DNA from: Paenibacillus sp. 37 | GTDB taxonomy: Bacteria > Bacillota > Bacilli > Paenibacillales > Paenibacillaceae | Assembly (NCBI RefSeq): GCF_008386395.1 | Contig: NZ_CP043761.1 | Coordinates: 806,001 to 870,000 of the forward strand | Reading direction: 5' to 3' | DNA length: 64,000 nt | In this document: positions 1-9,447 of the stretch, piece by piece | How the letters are laid out: every line of letters begins with the position of its first letter | Numbering within the stretch: the stretch's first letter is position 1 | The notes under the pieces: model-generated | The model's database searches: none | What the model saw: the letters and a program-made list of their open reading frames with translations, nothing else | What the model was told of the DNA's origin: nothing | Position numbers and translations under genes: made by a program

Positions 1-66
1 TTTGGCTCCATGGGCTTGCTTTTGTGGAATTTTGGCGTGAAGCGGTATCGCGGAGCAGGTTCATAA
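1..66 (+). CDS. C-terminal end of a probable ABC-2 type permease (partial)
   Basis: The window opens inside a reading frame that runs from base 1 to a TAA at 64-66 and encodes 21 residues, ending WNFGVKRYRGAGS. A hydrophobic last helix followed by a short basic tail of the form KRY-x-(S/G)AGS is the usual end of ABC-2 family drug/lipid export permeases in Firmicutes. Only the tail is visible, so the family call rests on that one motif. It lies 45 bp upstream of bcp and on the same strand. Confidence 0.45.
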   Translation, partial: FGSMGLLLWNFGVKRYRGAGS

Positions 67-111
67 TAACGCCCTATAGCAATTCATGGGGGAGATTAGG
101 GAGGAACTGAC

Positions 112-576
112 ATGACGTTAAAAGTAGGCGAATTGGCACCGAATTTTGAGCTTCCGTCTAGTACGGGAGAATCAGTAAAGCTTTCGGATTACCGCGGACA
201 GCGGGTGCTGCTTTATTTTTATCCCAAAGATATGACCTCGTCCTGTACACAACAGGCTTGTGATTTCCGGGATCGACATGCTGAATTTGAAGGGCTGAAC
301 ACGGTCATTCTCGGAATCAGCACCGATCCGATGAAACAGCATGACAAGTTTATCGCCAAATATGGACTGCCGTTTGCCTTGTTGTCGGATGAAGAGCACG
401 TTGTAGCCGAGCAATACGGTGTATGGCAGCTGAAGAAAATGTATGGCAAGGAGTACATGGGTATGGTTCGCTCCACTTTTCTGATTGATGAAGAGGGGAA
501 GTTGATCAAGGACTGGTCCAAAGTTCGGGTCAAAGGACATATCGAGGCTGCGCTTGAGGCTTTGAAGGCTATATAA
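112..576 (+). CDS. bcp: Thioredoxin-dependent peroxiredoxin, Bcp/PrxQ type
   Basis: A 154-residue cytoplasmic thiol peroxidase that reduces hydrogen peroxide and organic hydroperoxides, recycled by thioredoxin. The AhpC/TSA fold is full length for the family. The peroxidatic cysteine is C45 in KDMTSSCTQQAC, with T42 of the active-site loop, and the resolving cysteine is C50, the five-residue spacing of atypical 2-Cys PrxQ enzymes. The usual T-P-G-C is T-S-S-C here, a mild departure. GGGAGG lies about 7 bases before the ATG. A convergent terminator at 611-651 separates it from the germination operon. Confidence 0.95.
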   Translation: MTLKVGELAPNFELPSSTGESVKLSDYRGQRVLLYFYPKDMTSSCTQQACDFRDRHAEFEGLNTVILGISTDPMKQHDKFIAKYGLPFALLSDEEHVVAEQYGVWQLKKMYGKEYMGMVRSTFLIDEEGKLIKDWSKVRVKGHIEAALEALKAI

Positions 577-610
577 TACTGCTTTCACAGCATATATGTA
601 CCCTTAATAT

Positions 611-651
611 AAAGGCTGTGTTCATGGAAGTTGCCATGTACACAGCCTTTT
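611..651. terminator. Bidirectional terminator between bcp and the ger operon
   Basis: AAAGGCTGTGT and its complement ACACAGCCTTT form a stem of about 11 bp with a loop of some 18 bases, with A-rich and T-rich flanks. It sits between two converging transcription units and could end both. Confidence 0.75.
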
Positions 652-702
652 GTATATCCTTTTATAATACAATTTGTTCGTCAGCTTCAGATGTTATCCG
701 AT

Positions 703-1809
703 TCATGAGGGGATGGGTTTACTCTTACGGGAACGAATGCGATAAACCAGTAAGAGGAACAGTGGGATGATAAAGCTGACAGTGATATCCCAGTCTACCC
801 AAGCAGGCATGATCGTATCTGTATAGAAAATAACATTTGGAGCGATCAGCACGCCTAGGGCGAATAATAACAAGGACGAAGGCAAAATGAGAGGCTTATA
901 TGTCTTTAACCGAAATAATTGTGCTGTTCCCAACACAAAGGCGAATAGATATAACAGACTTTTGAAATAGGTAGAAATTAACCAGGCGATAGCCATGAAG
1001 GCCTCAATTCGTTCAAAGAAATTACCTATATTAATCTTCTGTGAAAGGGCGTATGAGATATAGATGCTGTGCTGCGTAAGTGTGTGTCCCATCACCATAA
1101 GTGACAGAAGCAGTAACAGGCTTAACAGTACTCCCCCAAAGAGGGTAGCCAGTAGAAAATCCCTTTTGAAATGAAATCCTGTTTGTACATACGGAAGAAA
1201 CACAGAGAGAATGATAAGTTCGCCAAAGGAAGTGAACGCTGCGCGTATGCTAGACTCTACAAGATGTATCCAGGGCGTACTGAAATACGGCTGCAGATTT
1301 GCACTTTTGGCTTGAGGCAGGAGCCCCAAAAAGAGAAAAAGAATAAACACCACAACGATGGGAGTTAATAGTTCTGCGCTCAGCCCCATCGTACGAAAAC
1401 CATGAATAAGTCCCCAAGCCAGGGAACAAATGATCATCAGAATAATGACCCGAATGGGAGTTTTCAGATATATTTGCGTCGTCATGAAGTCACCGACTTC
1501 ACGGACACATATGGCTGCACCTATGGCGAAATAAAATAGATAGGCAACTGATAACATGGAACCTACCCAGGTCCCAAGTAATTGGTTACAGATTTCAAAA
1601 AGAGACAACTGGGGATGTGTTCGATGTAGCTTGTACAGGACCCACATGATGCCAACACCGATCGGCAGACCAATCAGAGAACAGAACCAGGCGTCCTGCT
1701 TGCCTACTGCGGTAACGAGGGAGGGGTAGATCAGGATCATATCTCCAACCATAACCAGAAAGGTGAGCAAGGTGAACTGTCGAATCGTAAGTTTTTCGTT
1801 CATCAACAT
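703..1809 (-). CDS. Spore germination protein, GerAB/GerKB family (second B subunit)
   Basis: About 368 residues with ten hydrophobic helices, the APC-superfamily B subunit of a germinant receptor, placed in the spore inner membrane. The conserved start QFTLLTFLVMVGDMILIYPS and the later SxKxxNIGNFFERIEA motif mark the GerAB/Spore_permease family. The start is taken at the ATG at 1809 (MLMNEK) because AAGGAG precedes it by about 8 bases; an upstream in-frame ATG at 1848 has no such site. It is closely similar to the gene just before it, so the operon carries two tandem B subunits. B subunits form the germinant-binding pocket in studied receptors; the ligand here is unknown. Confidence 0.88.
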   Translation of the reverse strand: MLMNEKLTIRQFTLLTFLVMVGDMILIYPSLVTAVGKQDAWFCSLIGLPIGVGIMWVLYKLHRTHPQLSLFEICNQLLGTWVGSMLSVAYLFYFAIGAAICVREVGDFMTTQIYLKTPIRVIILMIICSLAWGLIHGFRTMGLSAELLTPIVVVFILFLFLGLLPQAKSANLQPYFSTPWIHLVESSIRAAFTSFGELIILSVFLPYVQTGFHFKRDFLLATLFGGVLLSLLLLLSLMVMGHTLTQHSIYISYALSQKINIGNFFERIEAFMAIAWLISTYFKSLLYLFAFVLGTAQLFRLKTYKPLILPSSLLLFALGVLIAPNVIFYTDTIMPAWVDWDITVSFIIPLFLLLVYRIRSRKSKPIPS

Positions 1810-1859
1810 TTCCTTTCGCTCCTTCCCATGAGGGATAATTTTCCTCAATTCCCTACGAA

Positions 1860-2984
1860 TTATCCTTCAGTAGTTGGCTGAGGTTGTGAACGGGATGTTC
1901 TGCGGGATTTCACTAACGCTATGAGAACCAGCATACCCGGAAGAATGATACCTAGCGTGGTGTCCCAATCCACCCAGTACGGAACGATGGTGATGATAAT
2001 AAATGTCAGGCTGGGCGCAACGAGATTGGCCATTCCATAAACGAGAAGTGTTGATGGTAGAATGAGCATTTTAAATTCCTTTAGTTTGAAGAGTTCTGCG
2101 CATCCGACAATAAAAGCGTATAAATAGATCATCGCTTTGAAATAGGTAGAAATGAGCCATGAGCAAGCCATGATAACCTCGATTCGTTCGAAGAAACCGC
2201 CGATACTAATCTTTTGAGACAAAATAAACGAAGCATATATATTGTGTTGGGTTAGAAAGGGGCCGAGTACGAGCATGGATATGCTAACAAGAATGGCAAG
2301 GATCAAATTACCGAAACCTGCTGTGATAACGATGTCACGCATACGATGGCGACTGTTTGCGACATGGGGAAGAATCATCAAAATGGGAATGGTTTCTCCG
2401 ACAGGATATATGATACTCACAAGGATTCCTTGCGATATGGAGACAACACCAGTATCCGATATGGGCTCCAGTTTACTGGTACTAACCTGTGGCAAAAGAC
2501 AGAAGGCGAGTATCACGATAAACAGTATAACGAGGGGCATGAGCAGTTCACTTGTTCTCGCGATGGTCTCCAAGCCGTGATATACCCCCCATCCGATGGC
2601 AATCACAAAAATAAGAATGATGACACGAATAGGGGTGTATTGAAATATTTGGGACGTCATGAAATCACCGACTTCCCGGGTATGTGTGGATGTGCCAATC
2701 ATGAAGAAGAACAAGTAAAAGCACGACAAAAAGGTGCCTGGCCAAAACCCCAGAATATCTCGGGAGATCTGCACCAGGTTTTTCCCTGGATGCATCGTGC
2801 CCAATTTCAATATCAACGCCATGAGAGCCATTCCGAGCGGAACGCCAATAAGAGCACATATCCACGCATCTTGTTTGGCATAGGACGTGATGACGGAAGG
2901 ATAGATCAGCATCATATCACCTACCACTAACATAAATGTAAGGGTGGACAATTGTCTTGTACCGATCCGTCCCTTTTCGAGCAT
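1860..2984 (-). CDS. Spore germination protein, GerAB/GerKB family (first B subunit)
   Basis: A 374-residue multi-helix inner-membrane B subunit of a germinant receptor. QLSTLTFMLVVGDMMLIYPS near the N-terminus, HTREVGDFM, and ISIGGFFERIEV match those of its downstream neighbour almost position by position, so the two arose by tandem duplication. GGGAGGG sits 6 bases before the ATG. It follows the small D subunit by 20 bp and is followed by the second B gene after 50 bp. Receptor specificity is set mainly by B subunits, so two in one operon may widen or split ligand range (inference). Confidence 0.9.
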   Translation of the reverse strand: MLEKGRIGTRQLSTLTFMLVVGDMMLIYPSVITSYAKQDAWICALIGVPLGMALMALILKLGTMHPGKNLVQISRDILGFWPGTFLSCFYLFFFMIGTSTHTREVGDFMTSQIFQYTPIRVIILIFVIAIGWGVYHGLETIARTSELLMPLVILFIVILAFCLLPQVSTSKLEPISDTGVVSISQGILVSIIYPVGETIPILMILPHVANSRHRMRDIVITAGFGNLILAILVSISMLVLGPFLTQHNIYASFILSQKISIGGFFERIEVIMACSWLISTYFKAMIYLYAFIVGCAELFKLKEFKMLILPSTLLVYGMANLVAPSLTFIIITIVPYWVDWDTTLGIILPGMLVLIALVKSRRTSRSQPQPTTEG

Positions 2985-3004
2985 GATATACCCTCCCTCT
3001 TCAC

Positions 3005-3241
3005 CTAAGTTCCAGTCAAGCGTGCTAATAAATGGTTCACGGGATCATAGATCCACATAATGATATACAGGGGACTGGGGAACTCCCACAAATTAGATGC
3101 AATAACACCGAAGAATGTAGCTGTGAGAAGCATTGCACTGTATACAGCCGTTTCTCTCCACTCCTTCCGGCGAATGAGGCCAGGCAGATCAACCCAGCCA
3201 ATAATTACTGCTACGAAGATAACCGCCAATGTAAGCAACAT
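3005..3241 (-). CDS. Small two-helix germinant-receptor D subunit
   Basis: A 78-residue protein with two hydrophobic segments (about residues 3-20 and 36-50), a basic patch between them (RRKEWR) and a final amphipathic stretch. Its AAGGAG lies in the last codons of the upstream gerC-type gene, and only 6 bp separate the two, so translation is probably coupled. Small two-helix D proteins encoded in or beside ger operons are known from Bacillus, where they modulate receptor function. Size, topology and position fit that class; the sequence alone is too short to be certain. Confidence 0.7.
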   Translation of the reverse strand: MLLTLAVIFVAVIIGWVDLPGLIRRKEWRETAVYSAMLLTATFFGVIASNLWEFPSPLYIIMWIYDPVNHLLARLTGT

Positions 3242-3247
3242 GCTTCC

Positions 3248-4450
3248 TCACTCCTTCAGTTCATCTTTGAATGAATCATCCAGTGTACCGACACGTTTAA
3301 TCTGCACATTGGCTTTGTACTTGATATCCAGTTCTTCGAAATATTTATCCCAGTCATTCTCTATCTTCTTGAAGAACTTGGGATCTGCATGGTACACTTC
3401 CTGTCCAAAACCAAATATATCGACATGAAACTTACGTCTTACTGAATGCACAGATTCCTGCATCAGTTCAATTAACCGTTCTTCACTATCGGATTCCAGC
3501 TCTTTGAGAACTTTCATTGAACCGATCCGTATTCCACATTCAACTGCGCCTATGGAGGAGACATTCTTGATATCAATGTTGATGACAGGTTTGCCATTTA
3601 CGATTTTGGCTTTTCTCTTCGTTGTGGTGCGGAGTGTCTTAAATGTCACGTTGCCCTTCTTGCGACAAGGCATGTGGCTGACAGTAGATTCTACATTATC
3701 ACGAATGTAATTGTAGCCTTTGGATTCATCCTCTGTTAACCAGCCAATCAGCTTGTCTTTCCGGAATACACTTAGCCCCGTTGTATTAAGGCGGGCTGGT
3801 GACCGGATGGTGGCTATATTCTCTTTATTACCACTTTGTTCTTGGTTACCGAGGATTTCTACACCCGTAATGACAGGCTGGATGCCGGGAGATATCATGA
3901 AATCCATTAATTCATCCCCGGTTACCGTGGTAGTAGGGGACCAGGTCTTGGCGGATACATCCAAGGAATTAAACAACTTTTCCGCAGGAATATTTTCTAA
4001 AGGTGTAAGCACATCAAGGACATGGGAGGCCGTTGTATTCTTTGCTACCATAACGTAATAATCAGGTCGAGCCGTAGGTTCACGCATTAGCGCTTCGATA
4101 ACGTCGTATATTCCATCTTTTCGCGCATATTCCTCGCCAAATACCAGTACGCGGATATGCGCCATGAATATGCGGCGTGGACTGGTCTCCGTTAATTTCT
4201 GAATCGCTTCGAACAAAGTGGCAGCAGATGCTTGATACTGCGTAACCGGGGTGCCTTTGCCTCCTCCTGCCTTGGAAGATACCTCATTTGGAACAACGAC
4301 CTGAGCACTCACTTTGATCATATCGCCATCTTTGTCCACACCGAGACCCAGCATAATGCCAAGTTCATTCAGTTCCTGGCGATCCCAGCATCCGGTAAGG
4401 AGAGGAAGCAGAAGGGCAAAGGATAAAATTAAGCGTAAGCATCTGTTCAT
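3248..4450 (-). CDS. Spore germination lipoprotein, Ger(x)C family
   Basis: A 400-residue C subunit of the germinant receptor, anchored to the outer face of the spore inner membrane by a lipid. The signal peptide ends in the lipobox LLTGC with C21 as the modified cysteine, followed by the family hallmark WDRQELNELG and GLGVDKDGD. The C-terminal domain ends in a DIKYKANVQIKRVG segment typical of Ger(x)C. It lies 24 bp after the A-subunit gene. Full length for the family. Confidence 0.93.
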   Translation of the reverse strand: MNRCLRLILSFALLLPLLTGCWDRQELNELGIMLGLGVDKDGDMIKVSAQVVVPNEVSSKAGGGKGTPVTQYQASAATLFEAIQKLTETSPRRIFMAHIRVLVFGEEYARKDGIYDVIEALMREPTARPDYYVMVAKNTTASHVLDVLTPLENIPAEKLFNSLDVSAKTWSPTTTVTGDELMDFMISPGIQPVITGVEILGNQEQSGNKENIATIRSPARLNTTGLSVFRKDKLIGWLTEDESKGYNYIRDNVESTVSHMPCRKKGNVTFKTLRTTTKRKAKIVNGKPVINIDIKNVSSIGAVECGIRIGSMKVLKELESDSEERLIELMQESVHSVRRKFHVDIFGFGQEVYHADPKFFKKIENDWDKYFEELDIKYKANVQIKRVGTLDDSFKDELKE

Positions 4451-4474
4451 GGATGTGCACTCCTTACCGAATTT

Positions 4475-5989
4475 CTACCGCTTCGTTTTTTTGGTGGACT
4501 GTCTGACTTCATTGGTTGCATGAGTAGAGAGTGGGCGAGTTCTCATATGGGACCAAGGCACACGAAAGATCGTGTCTTTAAGATCTTTCTGAATAAAAGG
4601 TGCAAATGGAGACATGTAGGACACCCCGAAAGAACGCAAGCTGCAGAGGTGAGTTACGGTAATTAACAGCACGATCAGGATGCCATAGAAACCAAATGCT
4701 GCCGCAAGTATCATCAATACAAATCGCAGAATACGTACAGAGATGGACAGTCCGTTTTCCGGAATAACATAACTGGAGATCGCAGTGATGGATACGATGA
4801 TGACCATCGCAGCGGATACAACCCCAGCATCTACCGCTGCCTGACCAATGACAAGCGTACCGACAATGGATACGGCTTGACCCACCGTCTTGGGAATCCG
4901 TATGCCTGCTTCCCGCAAAATCTCATAGGTTAGCTCCATAAGTAAGGCTTCAATAAAGGCGGGGAAAGGTACGCCTTCTCGCTGTGCTGCCAGACTGATG
5001 AGAAGATTGGTAGGCAACATCTCCTGATGGAACGTGGTAATGGCAATATAAAAGGATGGGGCAAGCAGGGCAATAAAAAAGGCTAGATATCGGATCATTC
5101 GAATCAGCGTACTGATATCGGCTCGTTGATAATAGTCTTCTGGAGACTGAAAGAAATGAACAAACAAGGCAGGAACGAGCAATACAAAAGGTGTCCCGTC
5201 CACAATGATTGCAACACGCCCTTCAAGCAAAGCGGCAGACACGGTATCAGGTCTTTCACTGTTGTAAACCGTGGGAAAGATCGTCCCCGTCTTGTCTTGT
5301 ACCAGTTCCTCGATATAACCACTCTCAAGGATGCTATCGATATCGATTTCATCGAGTCTTCGACGCAGTTCTTTTACAATTTCCTGATCCACGATATGCT
5401 CCAGATAGAGCACGGCAACCCGGGTCTTGGTGACCCTGCCGATTTCTCTTTCTTCAATCCAGAGATGAGGATTACGGATTCGTTTGCGAATTAATGAGGT
5501 ATTGGTCCGCAGGTTTTCGTTGAATCCCTCCATTGGTCCGCGAACGACGGTTTGGGAGACAGGTTCTCCAACGGATCTATCTTCCCAGCCTGCTGCGCCA
5601 ATCTTTAATCCACGTACAGATCCTTCGAGTAGTAGGATAGCCGATCCCGAAAGAAGTGCATTCATTACCTCCTCCATATCGTCCACCAGCAATACATCAC
5701 TGGCGATCAGAATATCATTCTGAAGGTAGCTGAGATGTTCATCGTCTGCGGAGAATTCAGGGAGATCACGCTTTTGCAACAACGATTCCATGATGGAGTG
5801 ATTCAGAATGTTCACATCCACCAATCCATCGATGTACAACATGACAGCAGGCCATTTGTGCAAACATTGCAGAGGTCGGATCATCAAGTCGTTGCTGTTC
5901 CCCATCACTTGTTTGCAATATTGGGTATTGTCATTCAGATTCGGAGAGATCTTCTTCTGGTCCTGATGGTTCTGCACCGATGCACTCAT
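4475..5989 (-). CDS. Spore germination protein, GerA/GerKA family
   Basis: A 504-residue A subunit of the germinant receptor, first gene of the operon. A hydrophilic N-terminal half is followed by the hallmark block ERPDTVSAALLEGRVAI and DGTPFVLLVPALF, FFQSPEDYY, then four to six membrane helices and a short basic C-terminus. A subunits are now thought to form the ion channel of the receptor. GGGAGG lies 7 bases before the ATG. The operon order A-C-D-B-B is unusual against the common A-B-C order. Confidence 0.94.
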   Translation of the reverse strand: MSASVQNHQDQKKISPNLNDNTQYCKQVMGNSNDLMIRPLQCLHKWPAVMLYIDGLVDVNILNHSIMESLLQKRDLPEFSADDEHLSYLQNDILIASDVLLVDDMEEVMNALLSGSAILLLEGSVRGLKIGAAGWEDRSVGEPVSQTVVRGPMEGFNENLRTNTSLIRKRIRNPHLWIEEREIGRVTKTRVAVLYLEHIVDQEIVKELRRRLDEIDIDSILESGYIEELVQDKTGTIFPTVYNSERPDTVSAALLEGRVAIIVDGTPFVLLVPALFVHFFQSPEDYYQRADISTLIRMIRYLAFFIALLAPSFYIAITTFHQEMLPTNLLISLAAQREGVPFPAFIEALLMELTYEILREAGIRIPKTVGQAVSIVGTLVIGQAAVDAGVVSAAMVIIVSITAISSYVIPENGLSISVRILRFVLMILAAAFGFYGILIVLLITVTHLCSLRSFGVSYMSPFAPFIQKDLKDTIFRVPWSHMRTRPLSTHATNEVRQSTKKTKR

Positions 5990-6024
5990 GCCTTCGCCTC
6001 CCTATATACCCTATATTTGCAAGT

Positions 6025-6054
6025 TAGTATGACCGGGATGAATTCGGATTATCA
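6025..6054 (-). promoter_or_regulatory. Sigma-G-like promoter of the ger operon
   Basis: On the minus strand TGATA is followed after 18 bases by CATACTA, about 36 bases before the gerA-type start codon. This resembles the forespore sigma-F/G pattern, and germinant receptors are sigma-G genes in Bacillus. The -35 match is partial, so the call is tentative. Confidence 0.5.
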
Positions 6055-6100
6055 CAAAAAAATAAAAGAATGATTCGTTCTTACACTGTTCGTATAAACG

Positions 6101-6133
6101 AAAAAAAAAGGAGCTGCGAAGACTCGCAGCTCC
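6101..6133 (-). terminator. Terminator after the dedA gene
   Basis: GGAGCTGCGA pairs perfectly with TCGCAGCTCC around an AGAC loop, and on the minus strand the stem is followed by nine T residues. It lies 30 bp past the dedA stop and upstream of the ger promoter. Confidence 0.9.
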
Positions 6134-6163
6134 TTACTTTTATAGGTGGACGTTTGTCCGAAT

Positions 6164-6811
6164 TTACTTTTGTCTTTGTCGAACAGGGGCTGGCTTGGAT
6201 ACGGTGGATCTTGCTGTCCATGCTTTGCGGTAACGATAAAGCACGGCTACGATAAGCAATAGGCCGATTCCTCCCACGATATATGCTGCATATTGGTGAG
6301 CCAGATGGAATACGGCATTCCATTGGGGGCCGAATATTTTGCCAATACCCAGAAACAGCACGACCCAGAACAGTGCGCCTGAATAGGCATAGAGAGCGAA
6401 TTTACGAAAGGGAACAGCAGCTATGCCCGCAAAATATCCGGTGAAATGCCTTACACCCGGAATGAAATAACCGATGAAGATTAAGGCATTACCATACTTG
6501 GCGAACCACTTTTGCGTTTTATCGAGTTTGTCCTGCTTCAGCAGAAACCATTTTCCGTATCGTGTTATAAAGGGCAGTCCTGCTTTGGCTCCAATAAAAT
6601 AAGTGATGGTCATGCCAATCGTTGTTCCCAGAAAAGCCAGTATGGTGAGGATTCCAAAGTCGAGATGCCCCTTGTAGGAGAGAAACCCTGCGTAAGCCAT
6701 CGTTGTTTCACCAGGAAAGGGAAGTGCGATGAATTCAAGCAACAAGCCAAAAAACAATACGCTGTATCCGTAGGACCCAAACAGATGTTGGATCTTCTCA
6801 AGCAATTCCAA
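6164..6811 (-). CDS. DedA family integral membrane protein
   Basis: A 215-residue protein with several hydrophobic segments of the VTT/DedA fold. Family marks are the early FPGE loop in a re-entrant hairpin and the later R-H-x-T-G-Y-x-A-G motif. Members such as UptA flip undecaprenyl phosphate or phosphatidylethanolamine across the membrane; which lipid this one handles cannot be told. The start is a TTG at 6811 with AGGAG 11 bases before it; no ATG fits. The C-terminus is a basic tail. It is a single-gene unit, divergent from the deacetylase gene. Confidence 0.85.
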   Translation of the reverse strand: MELLEKIQHLFGSYGYSVLFFGLLLEFIALPFPGETTMAYAGFLSYKGHLDFGILTILAFLGTTIGMTITYFIGAKAGLPFITRYGKWFLLKQDKLDKTQKWFAKYGNALIFIGYFIPGVRHFTGYFAGIAAVPFRKFALYAYSGALFWVVLFLGIGKIFGPQWNAVFHLAHQYAAYIVGGIGLLLIVAVLYRYRKAWTARSTVSKPAPVRQRQK

Positions 6812-7052
6812 TAGATTTCACTCTCCTGAATACGGGGTGGGAGCATGAATACTCTCCAAGGTGTTTTAATGTGTTCTGCCTGTCCATTATGCTACCTAAT
6901 CTGAAGCTAAGAATCAATCAGGCTAGATAGCAAATTGTGAAAAAATATTAAACAAAATCACGTCTTTTTTCAATGTAGCCTCCATATAATTCTAACAAAT
7001 CTGCTGAAGTCTATCAGCAAATTCACTAGAGACGGTGGAGGGCGATTCGTAA

Positions 7053-8354
7053 ATGGTACAGAGACCGGAATTCACAATCAAGGAATTAGGGGGAAACTCT
7101 GCAACAACCATACATACGTTTTTATCTGGACAATGGTATGTCATTCTCGTGCGAATTACGATATTGTTATGTGCATTTGCTGTATATGCAGGCACGGCTT
7201 ATGCATCTTCTGCTTCCGGCTCAGGTGATCCAATCCCGGAAGATAAGAATACTCAAGACAAGGTAGTCTATCTGAGTTTTGACGATGGACCGGGTAACCA
7301 TACCCGTGAAGTATTGGATATTTTGCGTAAGGAGAAGGTGTTGGCTACATTTTTTGTGCTGGGTGAGCAGGCAGAGCGTTATCCCGAGTTAATCCGGGGG
7401 CTAGTGGAGGATGGACATGCTTTGGGCAATCATACGTTTAATCATCAATACGAACAATTGTACAGTGATTTTAAAGTGTTCTGGAAACAGATCAAGCAGA
7501 CAGAGGAAGTGCTGGAGCGTATAACCGGTTTCCGTCCGAATCTGGTGCGGGCACCAGGCGGTACCTACGGGCATTTTGACCAGAGTTATTTTGATTTGCT
7601 CCAACTGGGTGGATACACCGTCATGGACTGGAACGTCGACAGTGGGGATTCCAAGCGTAAAGGTGTTCCGGCCAAAGAGATCCTCAGCAATTCGACCAAA
7701 GTACCTGCGGGAGCACGTTCGGTCATTGTCCTGATGCATGACGGTGGTGCACATGCTGAAACGGTAAAAGCACTTCCGGGTATTATCAAATATTATCGTG
7801 ATCATGGATATCGTTTTGACACCATAAAGAGTACGGATCAACCAGTTCAATTCCGTGTACATCCAGATGGTAAGTATAAGGCCCGCAAGGCGCCGGGAAA
7901 GGCCTGGATCGCAGAGCATGTAGAAGCGAACGCGACGTTATGGCTTGCAAACAAGAAGCTGAAGGTAGAGGTGGGATTGGCTGCGGCTACCTTGCAACCG
8001 GGTGAGTTCCGCATGGAGGGTCAGCGAATCATGGTGCCTTTGCGTACTTTTATGAAAAAATTCGGGGGCAGCACTCGCTGGGACTCTGAAACAAGGACAG
8101 CCATAGCAGTATGGAAAGAAAGAACGATTCATGCAGACAGTGTGAGCGGAACACTGACAACAACAGGGGCAATTGAAACGGGGGCAGTACAGAGTCATGG
8201 TGGAACCATCTGGGTTCCATTACGTGAGTTACTGGAGCAGATGGGGTTGAGGGTGAATTCCTTAACCAGTAATGAAGCAGAGTGGACGGTAAAGGCGGGC
8301 GTTTCCAGATCCATTTCGGCAATGAATAACATATTTAAGTATAAAATGATCTGA
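7053..8354 (+). CDS. Membrane-anchored polysaccharide deacetylase (NodB/CE4) with stalk domain
   Basis: A 433-residue exported enzyme that should remove acetyl groups from peptidoglycan or another N-acetyl polysaccharide. A membrane or signal segment at about 29-51 is followed by the NodB domain at about 70-265: SFDDGPG with D77/D78, HTFNH giving zinc ligands H127 and H131, RAPGG, DWNVDSGD and LMHDGG. Residues about 300-415 form a copper-amine-oxidase-N-like stalk domain (VPLRTFMKKFGG, WVPLRELLEQMG), common on Paenibacillus wall proteins. GGAGGG lies 10 bases before the ATG. Substrate could also be chitin or an exopolysaccharide. Confidence 0.9.
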   Translation: MVQRPEFTIKELGGNSATTIHTFLSGQWYVILVRITILLCAFAVYAGTAYASSASGSGDPIPEDKNTQDKVVYLSFDDGPGNHTREVLDILRKEKVLATFFVLGEQAERYPELIRGLVEDGHALGNHTFNHQYEQLYSDFKVFWKQIKQTEEVLERITGFRPNLVRAPGGTYGHFDQSYFDLLQLGGYTVMDWNVDSGDSKRKGVPAKEILSNSTKVPAGARSVIVLMHDGGAHAETVKALPGIIKYYRDHGYRFDTIKSTDQPVQFRVHPDGKYKARKAPGKAWIAEHVEANATLWLANKKLKVEVGLAAATLQPGEFRMEGQRIMVPLRTFMKKFGGSTRWDSETRTAIAVWKERTIHADSVSGTLTTTGAIETGAVQSHGGTIWVPLRELLEQMGLRVNSLTSNEAEWTVKAGVSRSISAMNNIFKYKMI

Positions 8355-8457
8355 AGAAAGTCATTCTTGCAGGACTATTCTCTCTACTTCCGGGCAACAC
8401 TGAATCATAGATTACTATGGTTCAGGAATGCTGATGAACGGAAGGAGATCAGGAGAA

Positions 8458-9447
8458 ATGTCTTATATCCGAATGGAACATGAACATGCTGTTGAATTGT
8501 TAAACAGGGTCATGAAGCGTGTTGAGAGTGTGATTATTGGCAAAAAAACAGAGATTCGTTATGTCCTCACTGCAATGCTCAGTGGGGGGCATGTACTTCT
8601 GGAAGATGTGCCGGGTACCGGGAAAACGATGCTGGTTCGTGCCGTTGCTTCTGCACTGGACTGCTCCATGGGCCGGATTCAATTCACGTCCGATGTCATG
8701 CCGGCAGATGTTACGGGCACTTCAATCTATCATCCACATACAGCTGAATTCAAGTTTCGGCCCGGACCTGTCATGTCCAACGTTGTCCTGGCTGATGAAA
8801 TAAATCGCGCTTCACCACGCACTCAGTCTGCCCTGCTGGAGGCAATGGAGGAACGGCGTATTACGGTTGATGGCACAACCTACGCCTTGCCACGCCCGTT
8901 CTTTCTGCTGGCGACACAGAACCCGTTACAGTTCGAGGGTACGTACCGTCTGCCTGAAGCGCAGCTGGATCGATTTATCATGAGAATTGGACTGGGGTAT
9001 CCCGATCCGGAACAGGAATTGGAATTGTTAACCCGTATGCAAAGTAGAGAAGCGCTTGATGAACTTCGCCCTGTCCTGCTTGCTGAAGAGGTCGTAGCCA
9101 TGCAGCGTGAAGTCAAACAGGTACATGTTGACCCGGTCGTCAAACAGTATCTGGTGGCCGTTGCTGTAGCCTCTCGCAGCCTTCCGGCGGTCAGACTGGG
9201 CATCAGTCCGCGTGGAACACTGGCCTGGATGGCTGCCGCGCAGTCATTTGCCTATCTTCAAGGACGCAGTTATGTCATTCCGGATGATGTGAAAGAGGTA
9301 GCTGTGCCTGTCCTTTCCCACCGTGTTCAATTGAAGGCCCAGAACAGAGCGGAGGTTTGGGGACAAGTACAAGTCATTGAAGAAGCATTGTCATCGGTCC
9401 CGGTACCTGTACAGATGGCATCACAGGGAAGGGGACGGAGGCAATGA
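8458..9447 (+). CDS. MoxR-type AAA+ ATPase
   Basis: About 329 residues. Walker A is GTGKT at about 53-57, Walker B is ADEINRA with D113/E114, and ATQNPLQFEGTYRLPEAQLDRF-type sensor and arginine-finger segments follow. MoxR ATPases act as chaperones for partner proteins, nearly always next to a DUF58 protein as here. The start is the ATG at 8458 (MSYIRM), with AAGGAG 10 bases upstream, rather than an earlier in-frame ATG at 8428. It overlaps the next gene by 4 bp (ATGA), so the two are translationally coupled. Confidence 0.92.
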   Translation: MSYIRMEHEHAVELLNRVMKRVESVIIGKKTEIRYVLTAMLSGGHVLLEDVPGTGKTMLVRAVASALDCSMGRIQFTSDVMPADVTGTSIYHPHTAEFKFRPGPVMSNVVLADEINRASPRTQSALLEAMEERRITVDGTTYALPRPFFLLATQNPLQFEGTYRLPEAQLDRFIMRIGLGYPDPEQELELLTRMQSREALDELRPVLLAEEVVAMQREVKQVHVDPVVKQYLVAVAVASRSLPAVRLGISPRGTLAWMAAAQSFAYLQGRSYVIPDDVKEVAVPVLSHRVQLKAQNRAEVWGQVQVIEEALSSVPVPVQMASQGRGRRQ

